A DNA stretch of 28,963 nucleotides from Brachionus plicatilis (taxonomy: Eukaryota > Rotifera > Eurotatoria > Ploima > Brachionidae). A program made the translations under genes and the position numbers. Position 1 is the stretch's first letter. The number at the start of each line of letters is the position of its first letter. The stretch spans positions 39,927 through 68,889 of the forward strand of contig QEOQ01000107.1 of assembly GCA_010279815.1 (NCBI GenBank), in the 5' to 3' direction. This document shows, in pieces, positions 7,487 to 19,014 of this stretch. Below the pieces are notes generated by a model. That model did not search any database, was not told the DNA's origin, and was given only the letters and a program-made list of their open reading frames with translations.

Positions 7487-7895
7487 TAACTAATTTGGGA
7501 GTATGCTCCTAGAGTAAAGTGCAAAAATAGAAAAAAGCTTAGATTTGACTTATTTTCTATTTCGAAATTAGCTCTACAATTTTTTTTATTTTTAATTTTT
7601 TTAATGAGAATAAAGGCCATTTTTTTGTTAGAATAAAAGCTAAATTTAGGCTTTATTAATGGAAAATAACCCATATTCAAGGTATTTTCCAGCTAATTCA
7701 ATTTTAATTGTTATAACAAAGAAACTATGTAATTAACTCTAAAAGAAAAAAGGTTGAATTTGGGCTTTACTCTTAGAGTCCACAACGCGATTTTACGGTA
7801 TTTTAAAAATTTATATTTTTTCTTCATAATTTTGATTTTGAATTTTTAGAAGTTCTTAAATATAATTAAAAATAAAATATTACCGGATAAGAAAA

Positions 7896-8051
7896 ATGGT
7901 TAATAAAAAAACTGCATTAGAAAAGATTATTGATTTAATAAATACTGAAAATTTGAATTCAATGAAAAAATGGTCAGATAGATTTCGTTTAACAGGGCAA
8001 AATAGATCAAGTTGGTACATTCTAAAACTTAAAAACCATGTTCGAGCTTGA
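7896..8051 (+). CDS. Short hypothetical ORF, 51 aa
   Basis: An ATG-initiated ORF encodes a charged, non-repetitive peptide beginning MVNKKTALEKIIDLIN, with WSDRFRLTGQNRSSWY further on. Its composition is more protein-like than chance ORFs in this AT-rich DNA, but I recognise no family. It ends 60 bp before a MITE-like element and could be a transposase remnant. Spurious occurrence is quite possible. Confidence 0.3.
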   Translation: MVNKKTALEKIIDLINTENLNSMKKWSDRFRLTGQNRSSWYILKLKNHVRA

Positions 8052-8110
8052 AAAGTCAAGTCACCTTTAAAAAATAAAATTAATAAATTAAACTCTAAAA
8101 ATATTGCTAA

Positions 8111-8277
8111 AATACTGCACTGCTCTTGAATTTGCGGCGTACCGTCCCAGCGTACTGCTTCAAAAAAGTCAAGTTTTTATGTTTTGATACTTAAATATTT
8201 AAATCGTGATAATACACTGGGACGGTACGGTACGGTCAATGGACGGTACGCCGCAAATTCGGGAGCAGTGCAGTATT
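8111..8277. mobile_element. MITE-like element with about 37-bp terminal inverted repeats
   Basis: The left arm 8111-8149 starts AATACTGCACTGCTC and includes GAATTTGCGGCGTACCGTCC. The right arm 8241-8277 is its near-perfect reverse complement (two differences). GGTAC-rich tandem words lie inside the right half. The element is about 167 bp and GC-richer than its surroundings. The superfamily is not determined, because the flanking duplication is ambiguous in AT-rich DNA. Confidence 0.7.
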
Positions 8278-8280
8278 AAT

Positions 8281-8604
8281 CTTCTCAATTGATGTTGAAA
8301 TCAAGCCATTTTCTTCATCTTTACAATAGATTTTTTAACAAAAAATTGAAATAATTTCTTTGATGGTTTGACAAAAAGACATTTTTAAACTGGAAAATTG
8401 GCCATAATTTCAATTTAAGAATTTTGATCTGATAAATTATTCAAAATCCTTAGTCCCTATGTAAAACACTAATTAAATCGAAAAAAATGTGTGAAATTTT
8501 TAAGTTTTTTCTAAATCTTAATATTTCTTTTTTTTTTTTCTAAATTTACTGAGGCCAATTTACCGAAAAGGATTGTTCTGTTTATTTAATTTTAACTTAA
8601 CATA
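8281..8604. other. AT-rich intergenic stretch
   Basis: No gene, repeat or structured element recognised. It forms the 3' flank of the minus-strand spliced gene that ends at 8605. Confidence 0.5.
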
Positions 8605-9437
8605 TCAATAAGTAATCTTTCTGGAATCTTTTCTTGAAGATGAAGACTTGAGCAAAAATTTTAGAAGGACATATTTTTTGTAGTAAAATAACTTCATAAT
8701 GTCGCATTTTGCATAATTGAAATCTTTAAAATAAAGTAAAAGGATATAAAATAAAACTCAAATTTACCAAACAAAAAAGAGTTATTTATTTTTTCTCTTA
8801 ATTCCAAAAAATTAGTTAACTTGAAATTTAATTTAACATGTCCATCATTCAAAAAGAAATTTATTTGATTTTCTAACTCAATGCATTCGAATTTCAATAA
8901 ATTTCTTTTACCAATCTTCAAATAAAGTATTAAAATTAAATATGAAGTAGTACAGTTTTCTTTAAAAAAATTTAGCTATTTGTCACATTTTAACACTAGT
9001 AAAACTTTTTGAATAATAATTAATATTGTATCCAAATACCGGTTCGATTAATTAAACCAAGATAATTTTAAATAAAAATTTATTGAGTTAATTACCTGAA
9101 CCCGATACGAAACCGGATATTTATGTTTTAAACGTGAATCTTCTAGTAGATTATTTTATCAAAGTGAAGGCAAATATTAGCGTTTTATTTTTAAAAAAAA
9201 GACTGTTATTTATTTTTGGAATTTACTTTAAAATTGGAAAGTTTATACTCAATATTCTCATTGAAATATGTGGGTTCTTTTTGAAAAACCAGTTTTAAAT
9301 AACATATGTCTTGGTCATTGTCAATATCAATTTTACAAAAACCTTTTTTTTGTAAATAAAACTGATCATCTTTAAATGACGAGTACACTTTTTCACATTC
9401 AATAAAGTCCATCCAAATGTTTTTAGAACGTGTCAAT
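8605..9437 (-). CDS. Unrecognised spliced gene, last three exons
   Basis: Three minus-strand exons join in phase across GT-AG introns: 9437-9227, 8915-8768 and 8723-8605. Introns are 311 and 44 nt, and a TGA lies at 8607-8605. They give about 158 C-terminal residues. The first exon reads TRSKNIWMDFIECEKVYSSF and onward, the second starts IGKRNLLKFECIELEN, and the last ends in a basic Ser/Lys tail (SSSSRKDSRKITY). Acceptor AG and donor GT are present at each junction, and phases 0 and 1 are respected. That is unlikely by chance in three consecutive open segments. The first exon opens one base before a codon, so an upstream exon ending in phase 2 must exist; I could not find it. No domain is recognised. 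Confidence 0.5.
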
Positions 9438-10572
9438 CTAAAAATTGTAAATAACTTTGAGGAAAATTCAAATAAAATTTAAATTTAAACAAAAAAAAAG
9501 AAAAACTTTTGTGAAAATTTTCCTCATTTAATAGCAAAGAAAACTTAAACTTAAGCTATTTTTAATTCTTACTAATCAAAAAAGCCCAAAATATCACATT
9601 AAAAAATAAAATTTTATTATTTTTTAATTACTTTACCTTGAAATTTTAGATGATAGAATCTGGATATTTTAAAATTTGGTAAAATTTTATTTCTTATTAA
9701 AAAATAAAGAAAAAACTAGAAAAAACACTGTGTTAAAAGTCTCTGTTAATTATTCTTGTTTATCTAAATAAAATATAGTTTGAAATTTACGGAAGTAGCA
9801 GTAGATTTATCTGACAAAAAATTACAAAATCGCGTTTATATGTAAAATTTTTATTAAACTAGTTATGTTCGCTCTTTTCGCAAAGCCACAATATATAGAT
9901 TATGTCTTAAGAAATCTAAAGATTTGTGGGTTTTTGAAGAAGATTCTTGGATGACGAATAAACTAAAATTTTACAAAAGTTTGAAGTTAGCTTCGTTTTT
10001 TTAGGTGTCCTTTGATTCCAAATCAAATAATGAATTAAGCTAATTAAATCCGCTTTTAAATGAGCAAAAATTTTTGGATGTAATTTTTAATGCTGTAATT
10101 TGCCAAATTTTTGGACTGATCACTTGATAAGATAATAAAATCTGACTTTTCACAGCATTTAATTCAAAATTAAATTTCTGAAATTTTTATGATTGTTTGA
10201 GTGGTATGAGATGTCGTGCCTCATTTACTCTATAAGTAGTGGATTTCCGCGCCACTCTACAAGCAAATTAAATTTTTTATTAAAAAAGTTAAATATTAAT
10301 ATTTTCATCTTAATATCCGAAAATTTCTTTACTAGAAAGCAAACTCTATACCGTATCATTTTGCTGATTGGCGCAAATTTTCGTTTTAGGAGATGGTCTT
10401 GTCATTTCTTTAAAAAATTTTTTTTATAGGAAGGACCAATATTCAAAAAACAAGAATATGTTTTTTAGATAAATTAAAGTTAAAGAATTCAAAACTGAAG
10501 GGTGTTTGGTGGGGTGTTGATAAGGTCTTAATAAATTTAGAAAAAATTTTAAAAAATTTCATCTTATGACAG
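9438..10572. other. AT-rich region with only weak coding signals
   Basis: No clear gene. A short segment at about 9870-9990 is open on both strands. Plus 10193-10429 is open without an ATG. Neither shows a recognisable domain. The missing 5' exons of the minus gene ending at 8605, or of the plus candidate at 10573, could lie here. Confidence 0.4.
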
Positions 10573-11306
10573 TTTAAAAGTTGTTGTTTTTTCAAAAAAT
10601 TGGAGGTGTTGATTTTAGACATAATCTCAGCAAAAGGATACGGTAATTAAAGTCATCTATTTTTTATAGCTTTTTTTAATTAAAGCTAAATTTTTTTATT
10701 CGGATTAATCAATTCTTTGTTTTAGATAAATTTAAAAAAGCCAATGAGTTTTTTTTTTAAATTGAATAATAGATCAGTTTTTTAAAACAGATTTTCTTTT
10801 GAAAAAAGAATTAATTTAATCAAAACTTCTTTAAAAACTATAAAAACTAAATATGTAATGCCAAACATAGAATATTTAGATTTCAATAATAACATTGATA
10901 ATAACATTGCAAAATTTACCCCCAAATATTTTTTTAAAAAATAAATTTGAAACATCGCAATTTTTGAATGCATTTTCAAAGTTGTATGTAAAATTATTAT
11001 AAAACACAATAGAACATACCAAATGAATTCGAATATAATTAATTATCATTATGCTTGAATTTAGGAAATCAGTTCTTAAGAAATTCGGGGATAAAAACAA
11101 ATTGGGACTTAATCGTGACGGGACATAATTGCGAGATCAATTTGTTGTTTTTTAAAATATACAAAAAATCTAATGCGATTTTATTAGATCATGATGATAT
11201 TGAAATTAACTTGCTTCTATTGGGCCGGTTTATTTTTTTATATATAAAAGAAAAGCAAAATTTAATTTTTGCACCAAAAGGAAATGAGTTCGATTTAATA
11301 TTTTAA
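10573..11306 (+). CDS. Candidate two-exon hypothetical gene (3' part)
   Basis: Plus-strand exon 10573-10642 follows an AG at 10571-10572 and ends before GTAATT. It joins in phase 1 to 11065-11306, which is preceded by TTGAATTTAG and ends with TAA. The joined frame reads through KLEVLILDIISAKGYG and NQFLRNSGIKTNWDLIVTGH, with a hydrophobic LLLLGRFIFLYI stretch before the end. The terminal exon is unusually long and varied for an AT-rich open frame. No start or upstream exon is found and no family is recognised. A chance ORF remains possible. Confidence 0.3.
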
Positions 11307-11604
11307 AAATTTACCAATATAAAATGCTTTAAAATAATGTATGAAGATAAATTCTTCTTAACAAATCGAAACAATTGACTTAACAAAAAATTTATCAACC
11401 GTATTTAATTGAAAAAAAGTAATCTAAATTAGAAGAAACTTTCTAATATTTGGGTCACTTTGTTGGAGTGAAAAATTTTCGAATAAAACGAACGAACCAA
11501 AGAGAAAAATGAATTAAATTGAAAATAAAATGTCACTTGCTTTTTAGTTATAGATTTATTAAATCATTATGAAAAGTTAAAAAAGGTTCTAATAATTGTT
11601 AAGA
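11307..11604. other. Intergenic AT-rich stretch
   Basis: Separates the plus candidate from the 3' end of the WD40 gene. A minus-strand polyadenylation signal for the WD40 gene could be the AATAAA read on that strand opposite TTTATT at 11552-11557. Nothing else seen. Confidence 0.35.
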
Positions 11605-12514
11605 TTAATTCCAAACAATTAGTTCATTCAGAGATGAACTTATAAAATTGCCACTTGGTAAAACAGCTAATATATAGACAAAACCCTTGTGTAACGGTGA
11701 TGTAAACTTGACTGTGCCATCAGATGGATTCCAAACTTTGATGGTTTTGTCCATAGAACCACTCAATAAATCACCATTAGTTAAAACATGCAAACAGTTA
11801 TTATAACAAATAAAGAGTGAATGTCCTATTAAATTCCTTATCAATTGATTTGTTTCTAAATTCCAAATGTTTATTTTTCCATTATAAAGGCCACTTACCA
11901 AATAACCATTTGGTAAGAAAGCAATCGAAGAAACATGCGTTTCATGAGTAATTGATTTAATTACAGCACCGTTTGAAATGTTCCATACTTTAACTGTTTT
12001 GTCATGCGAACAACTTACCAAATTACCATTAGGTAATTCAATTATTTGATTAACAGATTCTTTATGTCCAGAAAGCTTCTTTTTAATCAATCCATTTTGA
12101 GAATCTCTTATTATTATATCATATTCATTTACATCTTGGCCAATTGCCAAATCATCATTTTTCAATATAGTTAAGCAGGAGAAATACTCATTAGTTTGTA
12201 TTATCCTTTTCAAAGGTTCACCATTTGTTACTTTTAAATCCCAAACCAAAAGTGTTTTATTGTGACGATATCCAGCAACTAAATCACCATTTGACAAAAG
12301 GCCAAATACATTCGGTTTAAAATACACACTTGTCAAATTTCTCTTTATTATTCCTTTTTGTAAATCCCAAATTTCAATTAAATTCTTTATACTTCCTCTG
12401 ACTAGATCACCATTTGGCAAAGGAAAGATTCTTTGATCCCAATAACTGATAGAAATATTCTGTTTGACTGTACCATTGAAATAAATTGAAGGTATTTTTG
12501 GACTCGATGTAGAC
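11605..12514 (-). CDS. WD40-repeat protein, last exon
   Basis: A long minus-strand open exon encodes about 300 residues built from WD40 beta-propeller repeats. Diagnostic units include LPNGNLVSCSHDKTVKVWN, LPNGYLVSGLYNGKINIWN and LTNGDLLSGSMDKTIKVWN, each of the form NGxL(V)SGSxDxTIxVWN. About six to seven blades are visible, enough for one propeller, and the protein ends LNELIVWN and TAA at 11605. WD40 propellers are protein-interaction scaffolds, so no specific pathway can be named. There is no in-frame ATG before the first blades. An AAAAAG acceptor at 12515-12520 lets the exon start at 12514 in phase, so at least one upstream exon exists but is not found. A damaged copy of its last two blades lies at 23181-23345. 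Confidence 0.85.
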
Positions 12515-13556
12515 CTTTTTAAAAATATGAAATAGTATTTAATTTTAGAAATTCATCGCACCAAAAAGATATTAAATAAATAATTTGTTTACACAAGATG
12601 ACGATATAATTATTTATAAATAATATCCAAAAGATAAAGCCTTCAAAGATAAATTCTTATTATTTTCATTAAACTAAATTTTTTAATCATATTCAAAATT
12701 CCTAGATTATTTGTTTACTTTTTATTAAAAATTTAAATCTATCATGTTAATTTGGAATTTTTGACAATTTCTATTTCTAGTATTATCTTATTATTTTTAA
12801 ATCCGAAAATTTAATTGAGAAAAAGGAATTTTATCATGAAAATAAAACGAATTAATTTTTTATATTAAAATATCATAATTTAATTTAGAATGTAAAAATC
12901 AAATATTTTCCTCTCGAAATGATAAAATTTTCATTTCTTAGTTTGGTTTGAAAAGTATAGTAAGAAACCTACAGAAAAAAACAAAAATATCAGAAATGAA
13001 TAGAAAAACTAAGGCAAAATAATTAATTAAAAAGTTAATAATTTGAAAAATGTTTCGAAAAATAATTTTTTTATTTTTGTCTTATTTAAAGTAAAAAAAG
13101 GGTTTCTTAAGTCTTAAAATCTTTTAATTCTTTTGACTTAAAATAGAGAAAATAAAATCGAATGCATTAATTTTATTTGGTCTCAGATAAAGTTAAGTCT
13201 GGACTTTGACTTTAATTTTTATTCAATTTCGAGATAAGTCAAAATTTTGAATTTTAATTTTTTTTTCTTTTTTTAAGTCTGGATCACAGATTTTTTTTAA
13301 AAATCCAAATTTTAGGTTCTTGTTTAGTTTTTCAAGTAAAAATCCTTCGATTGTAATTTTTTTTTAGATTAAGAAAATAGCTTTCATTAAAAAAGATAAA
13401 AAATTTAAAAATAAAGAATAATTAAGAACAAAGTAAAATATAATTTTTTTTCTTTTTAAATCTTAGATATTCTTTATAATAAATATTCATTAATTATATT
13501 CAAAATAAAGGAATCGTAATTTATGAGTTACAAAGAAGGTGAATGGATTTTATAAG
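12515..13556. other. Intergenic AT-rich region
   Basis: No coding exon could be supported, although the first exon of the WD40 gene should lie here or beyond. No tandem array or recognised element. Confidence 0.5.
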
Positions 13557-13892
13557 GCATTGTGAATTTTGGTACAAAAAACAAAAAAACATATAGAAAA
13601 TGCCTAAGCTTATATTCTGACGGATCAAAACATGTTATGTAAATTATAGCAACTGATACATCTTCTGTACCAACATTTAAAGCTGAGTTGGATCTTTAAT
13701 ATATATTATAATATCCCAAATTCCCAATTTTCTGAATTTTGAAGATTTATTGCATAGTTTTGCAGAATCAGTAAATTAATGGTACAAAGAATGTTTTAGC
13801 TTCTACAATTTACAGATCATGTTTTGGTCCTGCAGTACTTAGGCTTTGGCATTTTTAATATTTTGTTTTTTGTACCAAAATTCACGATGACA
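13557..13892. mobile_element. Fold-back (MITE-like) element
   Basis: Arms 13557-13672 and about 13780-13892 are imperfect reverse complements of about 115 bp around a loop of about 110 bp. The outer ends read GCATTGTGAATTTTGGTAC on the left, and GTCATCGTGAATTTTGGTAC when the right end is read from the other strand. Flanks ATTTTATAA and ATTTTAAAA could be a 9-bp target duplication with one change. No transposase is encoded. Confidence 0.65.
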
Positions 13893-14952
13893 TTTTAAAA
13901 TGCTGAAACATTATGAAATGGCATTCTTGAACAAAAGTTTTTTTTTACTTTTTATCTTACAGACTATGAGATTTTTCATAATAGTATAGTAAAAGTTTCT
14001 ATTTAAAAACACCTAATGTAAATGATATGATGAATAGATAAAAACATTGAAAAAAATTAAAAAAGTTATTTTTAAATAAATCAATAAATTGATAAGATAA
14101 GCATTTTTTTTTTCTCTTTCTTTTCATGACAATTATAAAATTAAAAGAATACAAAGTAAATTACTGTGAAGTGTTTGCTGAATATGTTGGTTGTGTCGTC
14201 TGTGTTTCAAAGGTTGTATCAGTTGTAAATACCTTTTGAATAATTTTACTAGTGATCACCCAAAAATTATTTTCAGTTAAGTCTTTAGAATTTTAATAAG
14301 CTTTACTTAAGAGGTGAATTTTACATAAAAAAGCATGATTTCTCAGTTCGAAAATTAAAAAAAAAACTAAATAATGTAAAAAAAACTCTTTATTTTCTGG
14401 AATTATTGATTCATTAAACAGGAAAAAAATGCCATCAAATGAAATATATTTTTTAAATTACATTCTAATTTTAATCTTTACATAACAAAAAATGTTTAAG
14501 TTTTCTAAAATTAATATATATTTTTTCATTTAAATTTCGAATTTAATTTTCCATTTTCAGGTCTTTTTATTTGGATCTAAAATGTTTCATCAAATGATTT
14601 TTAAATTATTTTAAATTTAAAATTTATAAAGAACCTTTTATATAATGAAAATTTTTACCAAGCTTTAGAACAAAAGAGAAGATGGTTTAGAAAAAGAAAC
14701 AAACCAAAAGATTTTAGAATAAAGTAAACACTTCGAAAATTATGCTCCAGTCAAGCGGAGACCTTGAGAAGGAGATAAAGATTATAGGGTTTTTCTTTGT
14801 AAAGTTAATACTTCGCCTGGAACTTTCATTCATTTTTGTTGTCCAAATTTTACAATTATTCTTAAGAAACTATTAAATAAAAAAAAAAAACGATATTTTT
14901 TACTTTCTACTAAAGGAGGCATTGATTGCTGGATGAGCAGCAATTAATCAAA
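13893..14952. other. Intergenic AT-rich region
   Basis: Mostly A/T runs. One minus-strand stretch at about 14725-14872 is open for 49 codons after a possible TTCTTAAG acceptor, but nothing is recognised. It could be a 3' exon of the neighbouring secreted-protein gene or chance. Confidence 0.4.
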
Positions 14953-15031
14953 TCAGCTGTCATAGTGTGCCTTATCAGCACTCTCGCTGGCTAGCCAGCT
15001 ACAGTAAAAACTACTTCTACTACTAATACTA
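14953..15031 (-). CDS. Possible alternative last exon of the vWFD/WxxW gene
   Basis: A TTTTTAG acceptor precedes a 79-nt frame that would join in phase with a GTAAGT donor overlapping the stop of the upstream exon (15308). It reads a Ser-rich start, then FYCSWLASESADKAHYDS and TGA. The CSWLASES part faintly resembles the start of another WxxW repeat. It is highly tentative. Confidence 0.15.
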
Positions 15032-15306
15032 CTAAAAATGTTAAATTAAATGATTGAAGGATTTTTTATCCCAATCTTTTAAAGGGAGTTAATTAATTAG
15101 TTATTATCTAATTAAAACTATCAAAAATATTTTATAATTATATTTGAAATTTTAAAAAATTAAAAATTTTTGCATAAAAAATGTCAAGGCACACAAAATT
15201 GAGATATGGTAAAAAATGGTAAAAAATATTTATCCCTGGCAAAAATTATTACTTATAATCATTGTAAAATATGTTTTTTTAAAATCTTTCATCATAAATA
15301 TTTAAC

Positions 15307-18300
15307 TTACTCATTTTCTGTTCTCTTTGAACTTGTTTTTGCTGAAAAGGTGTTAAGTTCTGATAGATCACAGCATTGTCTTATTTCATAGTCAGCACAT
15401 CCATTTTCATTTTCCCTATTGAAGCAAGAAAATCCATGTAATGGAACAAGCCAATTGACTTGTCCAGTTTGATTGGCATCTATTCCTTCAACTGTTCTCG
15501 CTTGGACTACACTTGGATACTTACAACCATATTTATAGTCACCATACAATTCAAAATCTCCTCCATCTGTATCCGGTGAGTCAAAATTATACCATTGGGT
15601 CCATGCATTCTTTCCATTACACAAAGAATCAGGTGTTGGTATTAGAGTCCAGGAATGTGTAGATTCATCTGGATTACAAATCAAATTTGGATTTGTTTGA
15701 TTTGTTTGATTACTAATGTAGCAAACACCTTCGATATCACATCTGTCATTCCAAAAGACTAACTGACCATTTTTTTTATCTTCAGTGCGACATTTTGAAT
15801 CATACAAAGTCACATTTGCCCATTGAACAAAGCTCTCATTAGAATAACTTATGTAAATACGAATATAAGCCAGACTATCTCTTGAAACAAAATCAGCTTC
15901 AATTGAATGAATGTTTTTGTATAAATTGAGACTGTTGATGGAAAAAAGCTCTATCAAAATATTGTTGTCAGTAATTGTATCGGCCACTGAAGTTTCTGTT
16001 ATTATATGTTCACTATTGTAAATGTCATACTTTAAATTAAAATTTTTAAAAATATTAATAATATTTTTAAAAATTTTAACTAAGAAAATACTTCAATGTA
16101 TTCCAGTTTGACAAAAATTGGATCACTAGTAGAAAATGGATAACCAAATCCATTGATTAGACTACAGTTTTCTGTTCTTAAGTCACAAAACTGTTGACTT
16201 ATTGTTAATTCTGCGATATTTGTTAAATCTTGGCTGCAATCATTCCCACCAAATGGTTGCTTACATTCACATTTTACTTAAATTCAAATTCTAGAATGAC
16301 AAAATAAAAGATATGTAGCAACAAAATACTTGGATAAGAACAATTTTGGTGTATTAATCCGGGCAAAAGACATCGCTGTTCTTAATTTATATAATAAAAT
16401 TAATAAAAAATCGAATTAAGAAAAAATCTATAAAACCTAAAATGACAGAGCTGAAATCACAGAAATAAATGATTTAAAATAAAGAGTTTGAGGAGTCAAA
16501 TTTTTTCAATATCGATCATTTAGATTACATTCATCGTAGGGATCAATCAATTATTTATGAAATAGATAATAAATACTTAATGCAACATTAAGCAAAATTT
16601 TTTCGTTGAAATATTTAAATTAACATTTAAAGAGTTTAAAAAATTAAGAAATTGTTTCGAAATTGAAAAAAATTCACTTCAAAAATTATTAAATAAACTA
16701 ATAAAAAATTTTTTAAAATATATTTTAATAAATTAAAAATATCGATAATCTTAATTAAAACCTGAAAATAAAATAAAAAACATTTGAAAATGTCAAAAAA
16801 TTGAAAAAATCGAAAAATTTTTACTTTTTAAAATCCAAAAGTCTTTAAAAAAAATAAACTTCAATGAAAAAAAAATTTCTGGATAAATAATTAAGATGAT
16901 TCAGTGCAAGAAAGATGCTAGATTAACTTAAATTAATCCATTAAATTATTTTCGATCTTGTAAATTTGAATTTGAAAGGCTTCTATTAATATAATTATTT
17001 ATTTCACTCTTCTTAAATCAAAGTCAATTTTTCACAAATTTAATTAAGACTTTAAAACTTTGGAAAGTCAATTAATTATTAAAATACATTTAAAAAAGAA
17101 TTTTTTCTTAAAATTTCTCTCAATTTAAATCATGAAGTTTCAGGTCTAGTAAAAACAAGAGTTTTTCTTTTGATTAATTGCTAAACTTAACTTCAAAATT
17201 AGAGAAATAAAATTATCGAAATTCTAAAATATTAGAAATACAAAAAAAAATTTATATTCACCAAATTTGCAAACTCCGTTTCCAGAGCAGCCATTAGGAC
17301 AAAGCATTAGTAGATCTTCTAAATAACAGTTTGATTGATTTGTAAGGATATTTTGAATGGTCATATCTACTGATGATTCGATGTGAATTTTCAAAATAGA
17401 TGGGTCACTTGATAACTTTTTTTTTACATTAAAAATCAACTTAAAATCGTTGACAAACTTAAAAATATTATATTTGATATTTACTGTGACATCATTGATA
17501 CAATACTGGAATGTTGCATTTCTATCTAAACATCCACTGAACAAACTTTTGTTCAAACCAGAATGATTCATAAAACTTGTCCAACAAATATCATAAGCTT
17601 CTTCTAATTTAATCTAAATCAAAAAATTATATTAAAGATGATCAAAATTAAGTCATGTCAATTACTGGATTTGGAATTGTTGAATTTTGGGACGGAAATT
17701 GGGTTGAATTAAGAAAATCTGAAGTTGAAAAAGAAATTTTTTGATCAGGATTTTGAATGTAAAAGTATCTAAGGAAAAAATAAAGATTCAAATAAATTTT
17801 TTAAATTTATTTGAGCAAGAATTTTTACTTTTCAATACAGGCGTGCATTGGTACCTTGCAATAATTAAGTCTATTTGGAGGAAGATTGTAATTATTCTGA
17901 TCAAACAAATTAAAATCATCACATGGACAGTAGAAACTTCGTTCTGACATGAGCATGCATTCAACACAGCGCTTCGAATGACCACTTTGTTTGTTATACA
18001 CAGAATTTAAACTTTTTAAACATTTTTAAAAAATAGTTTTTTTTTTAATTTAAATCAAAAAACTCATTACTTCCAAAAATCTCTGATTAAAGTTAAATTT
18101 GAAACTGATTCAAAGGATTCAACACCGTGTCTATCAAGAACGTACAAATCAGTGTCTTGTTTTCCATCCCATCTACCACATAGTCCACCAGTTGAGCGAT
18201 TAGCTGAATTGGGCGCTTTAATTGTCAAAATTGGCATTCCTCTATTTTTCATTTGAAATTTGACCAAAAGTGAATCTTCAAAATGGTTTTCAACAGTTCT

Positions 18301-19014
18301 TATCTGATTTAAAAAATTAAATCAAAATTAAATTAAAAAAAAAATAATAAATTAATTAATTAAATTTTTATTCTACCAGATAATAAGTGTAATAACTGCT
18401 TCCCTGTAGACGAGCACATTTGAAACTCTCCAAAATTGTTGGTATTGAGTCCCAAGTTTGTTTGTTGTTTTCGTGAAGAGGAGAAATAAATGGACATGTT
18501 GGAACTTCTCGAATGGCTTTGGGACCAATAAAGTTTTGTTCGACTGAGACACCATATACTTTGGATGTGGGAGAAGCGTAGTTCTGAACATTACAGAAAT
18601 CNATATACTTTGGATGTGGGAGAAGCGTAGTTCTGAACATTACAGAAATCAACAAAGATTAGTTTTCTGTTCTTTTTTACATAAACCGCACAGTTGCATG
18701 AACCATAAGAGCACTTTTGAAAACCGGATGTCACTCTTGTATTCTTAAAATCGTCGTACATAATAAAATGGTCACCATCATACTGGAATCCATATTGCCT
18801 GATTTAAATTTAAATTTTTTTTATTTTTTTTTCAGATAAATAAAAAAATTTTTACATATGGTCAAATGTAGTAATGTAGTGGTTATATTTGGCAGAACAT
18901 TCATGAGTCTTTAATTTTTTAAATTAAAAAAAAATTTAGAATCAATTTTATTTAATTTACCCGCAAATATTTTACAAAATTAATTCCGATTATTAAAATA
19001 AAAATTAATTTCAT
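15307..19014 (-). CDS. Secreted vWFD-EGF-WxxW protein (VWDE-like), nine exons
   Basis: Exons on the minus strand are 19014-18961, 18908-18856, 18798-18377, 18303-18071, 17984-17829, 17768-17666, 17613-17262, 16276-16092 and 16029-15307. All eight introns are GT-AG and phases agree once a 49-nt assembly duplication in exon 3 is discounted. The product is about 743 residues. Exon 1 encodes a signal peptide (MKLIFILIIGINF). A von Willebrand factor D domain spans about residues 22-235, with YITTFD, SCNCAVYV and GGLCGRWDG (200-207). A Cys-rich linker follows, then one EGF-like module at 429-455 (CPNGCSGNGVC ... CECKQPFGGNDC). A mucin-type WxxW domain lies at 646-722 (WTQWYNFDSPDTDGGDFE). The vWFD-linker-EGF order matches VWDE family proteins. 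A matrix, cuticle or mucus role is inferred. The stop overlaps a good GTAAGT donor, so longer isoforms are possible. Confidence 0.85.
18554..18650. repeat. 48-bp direct duplication around a single N (assembly join)
   Basis: 18554-18601 and 18603-18650 are identical 48-mers separated only by N at 18602. This is the signature of two contig ends whose overlap was not merged. Removing 49 nt restores the reading frame of exon 3 of the vWFD gene across FVDFCNVQNYASP, strong support for an artefact. Confidence 0.9.

Noticed and set aside
7372..7680. Minus-strand 102-residue open frame
   Set aside because: It spans a fold-back arm and AT-rich DNA, is Lys/Phe/Asn-rich, and shows no domain or splice support.
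10782..11100. Overlapping minus-strand open frames of about 75 residues
   Set aside because: Two frames are open over the same AT-rich stretch, with hydrophobic low-complexity products and no recognisable domain. Neither can be preferred.
14990..15005. GCTGGCTAGCCAGC palindrome
   Set aside because: A 14-bp palindrome alone, without repetition or context, is not enough to call a site.
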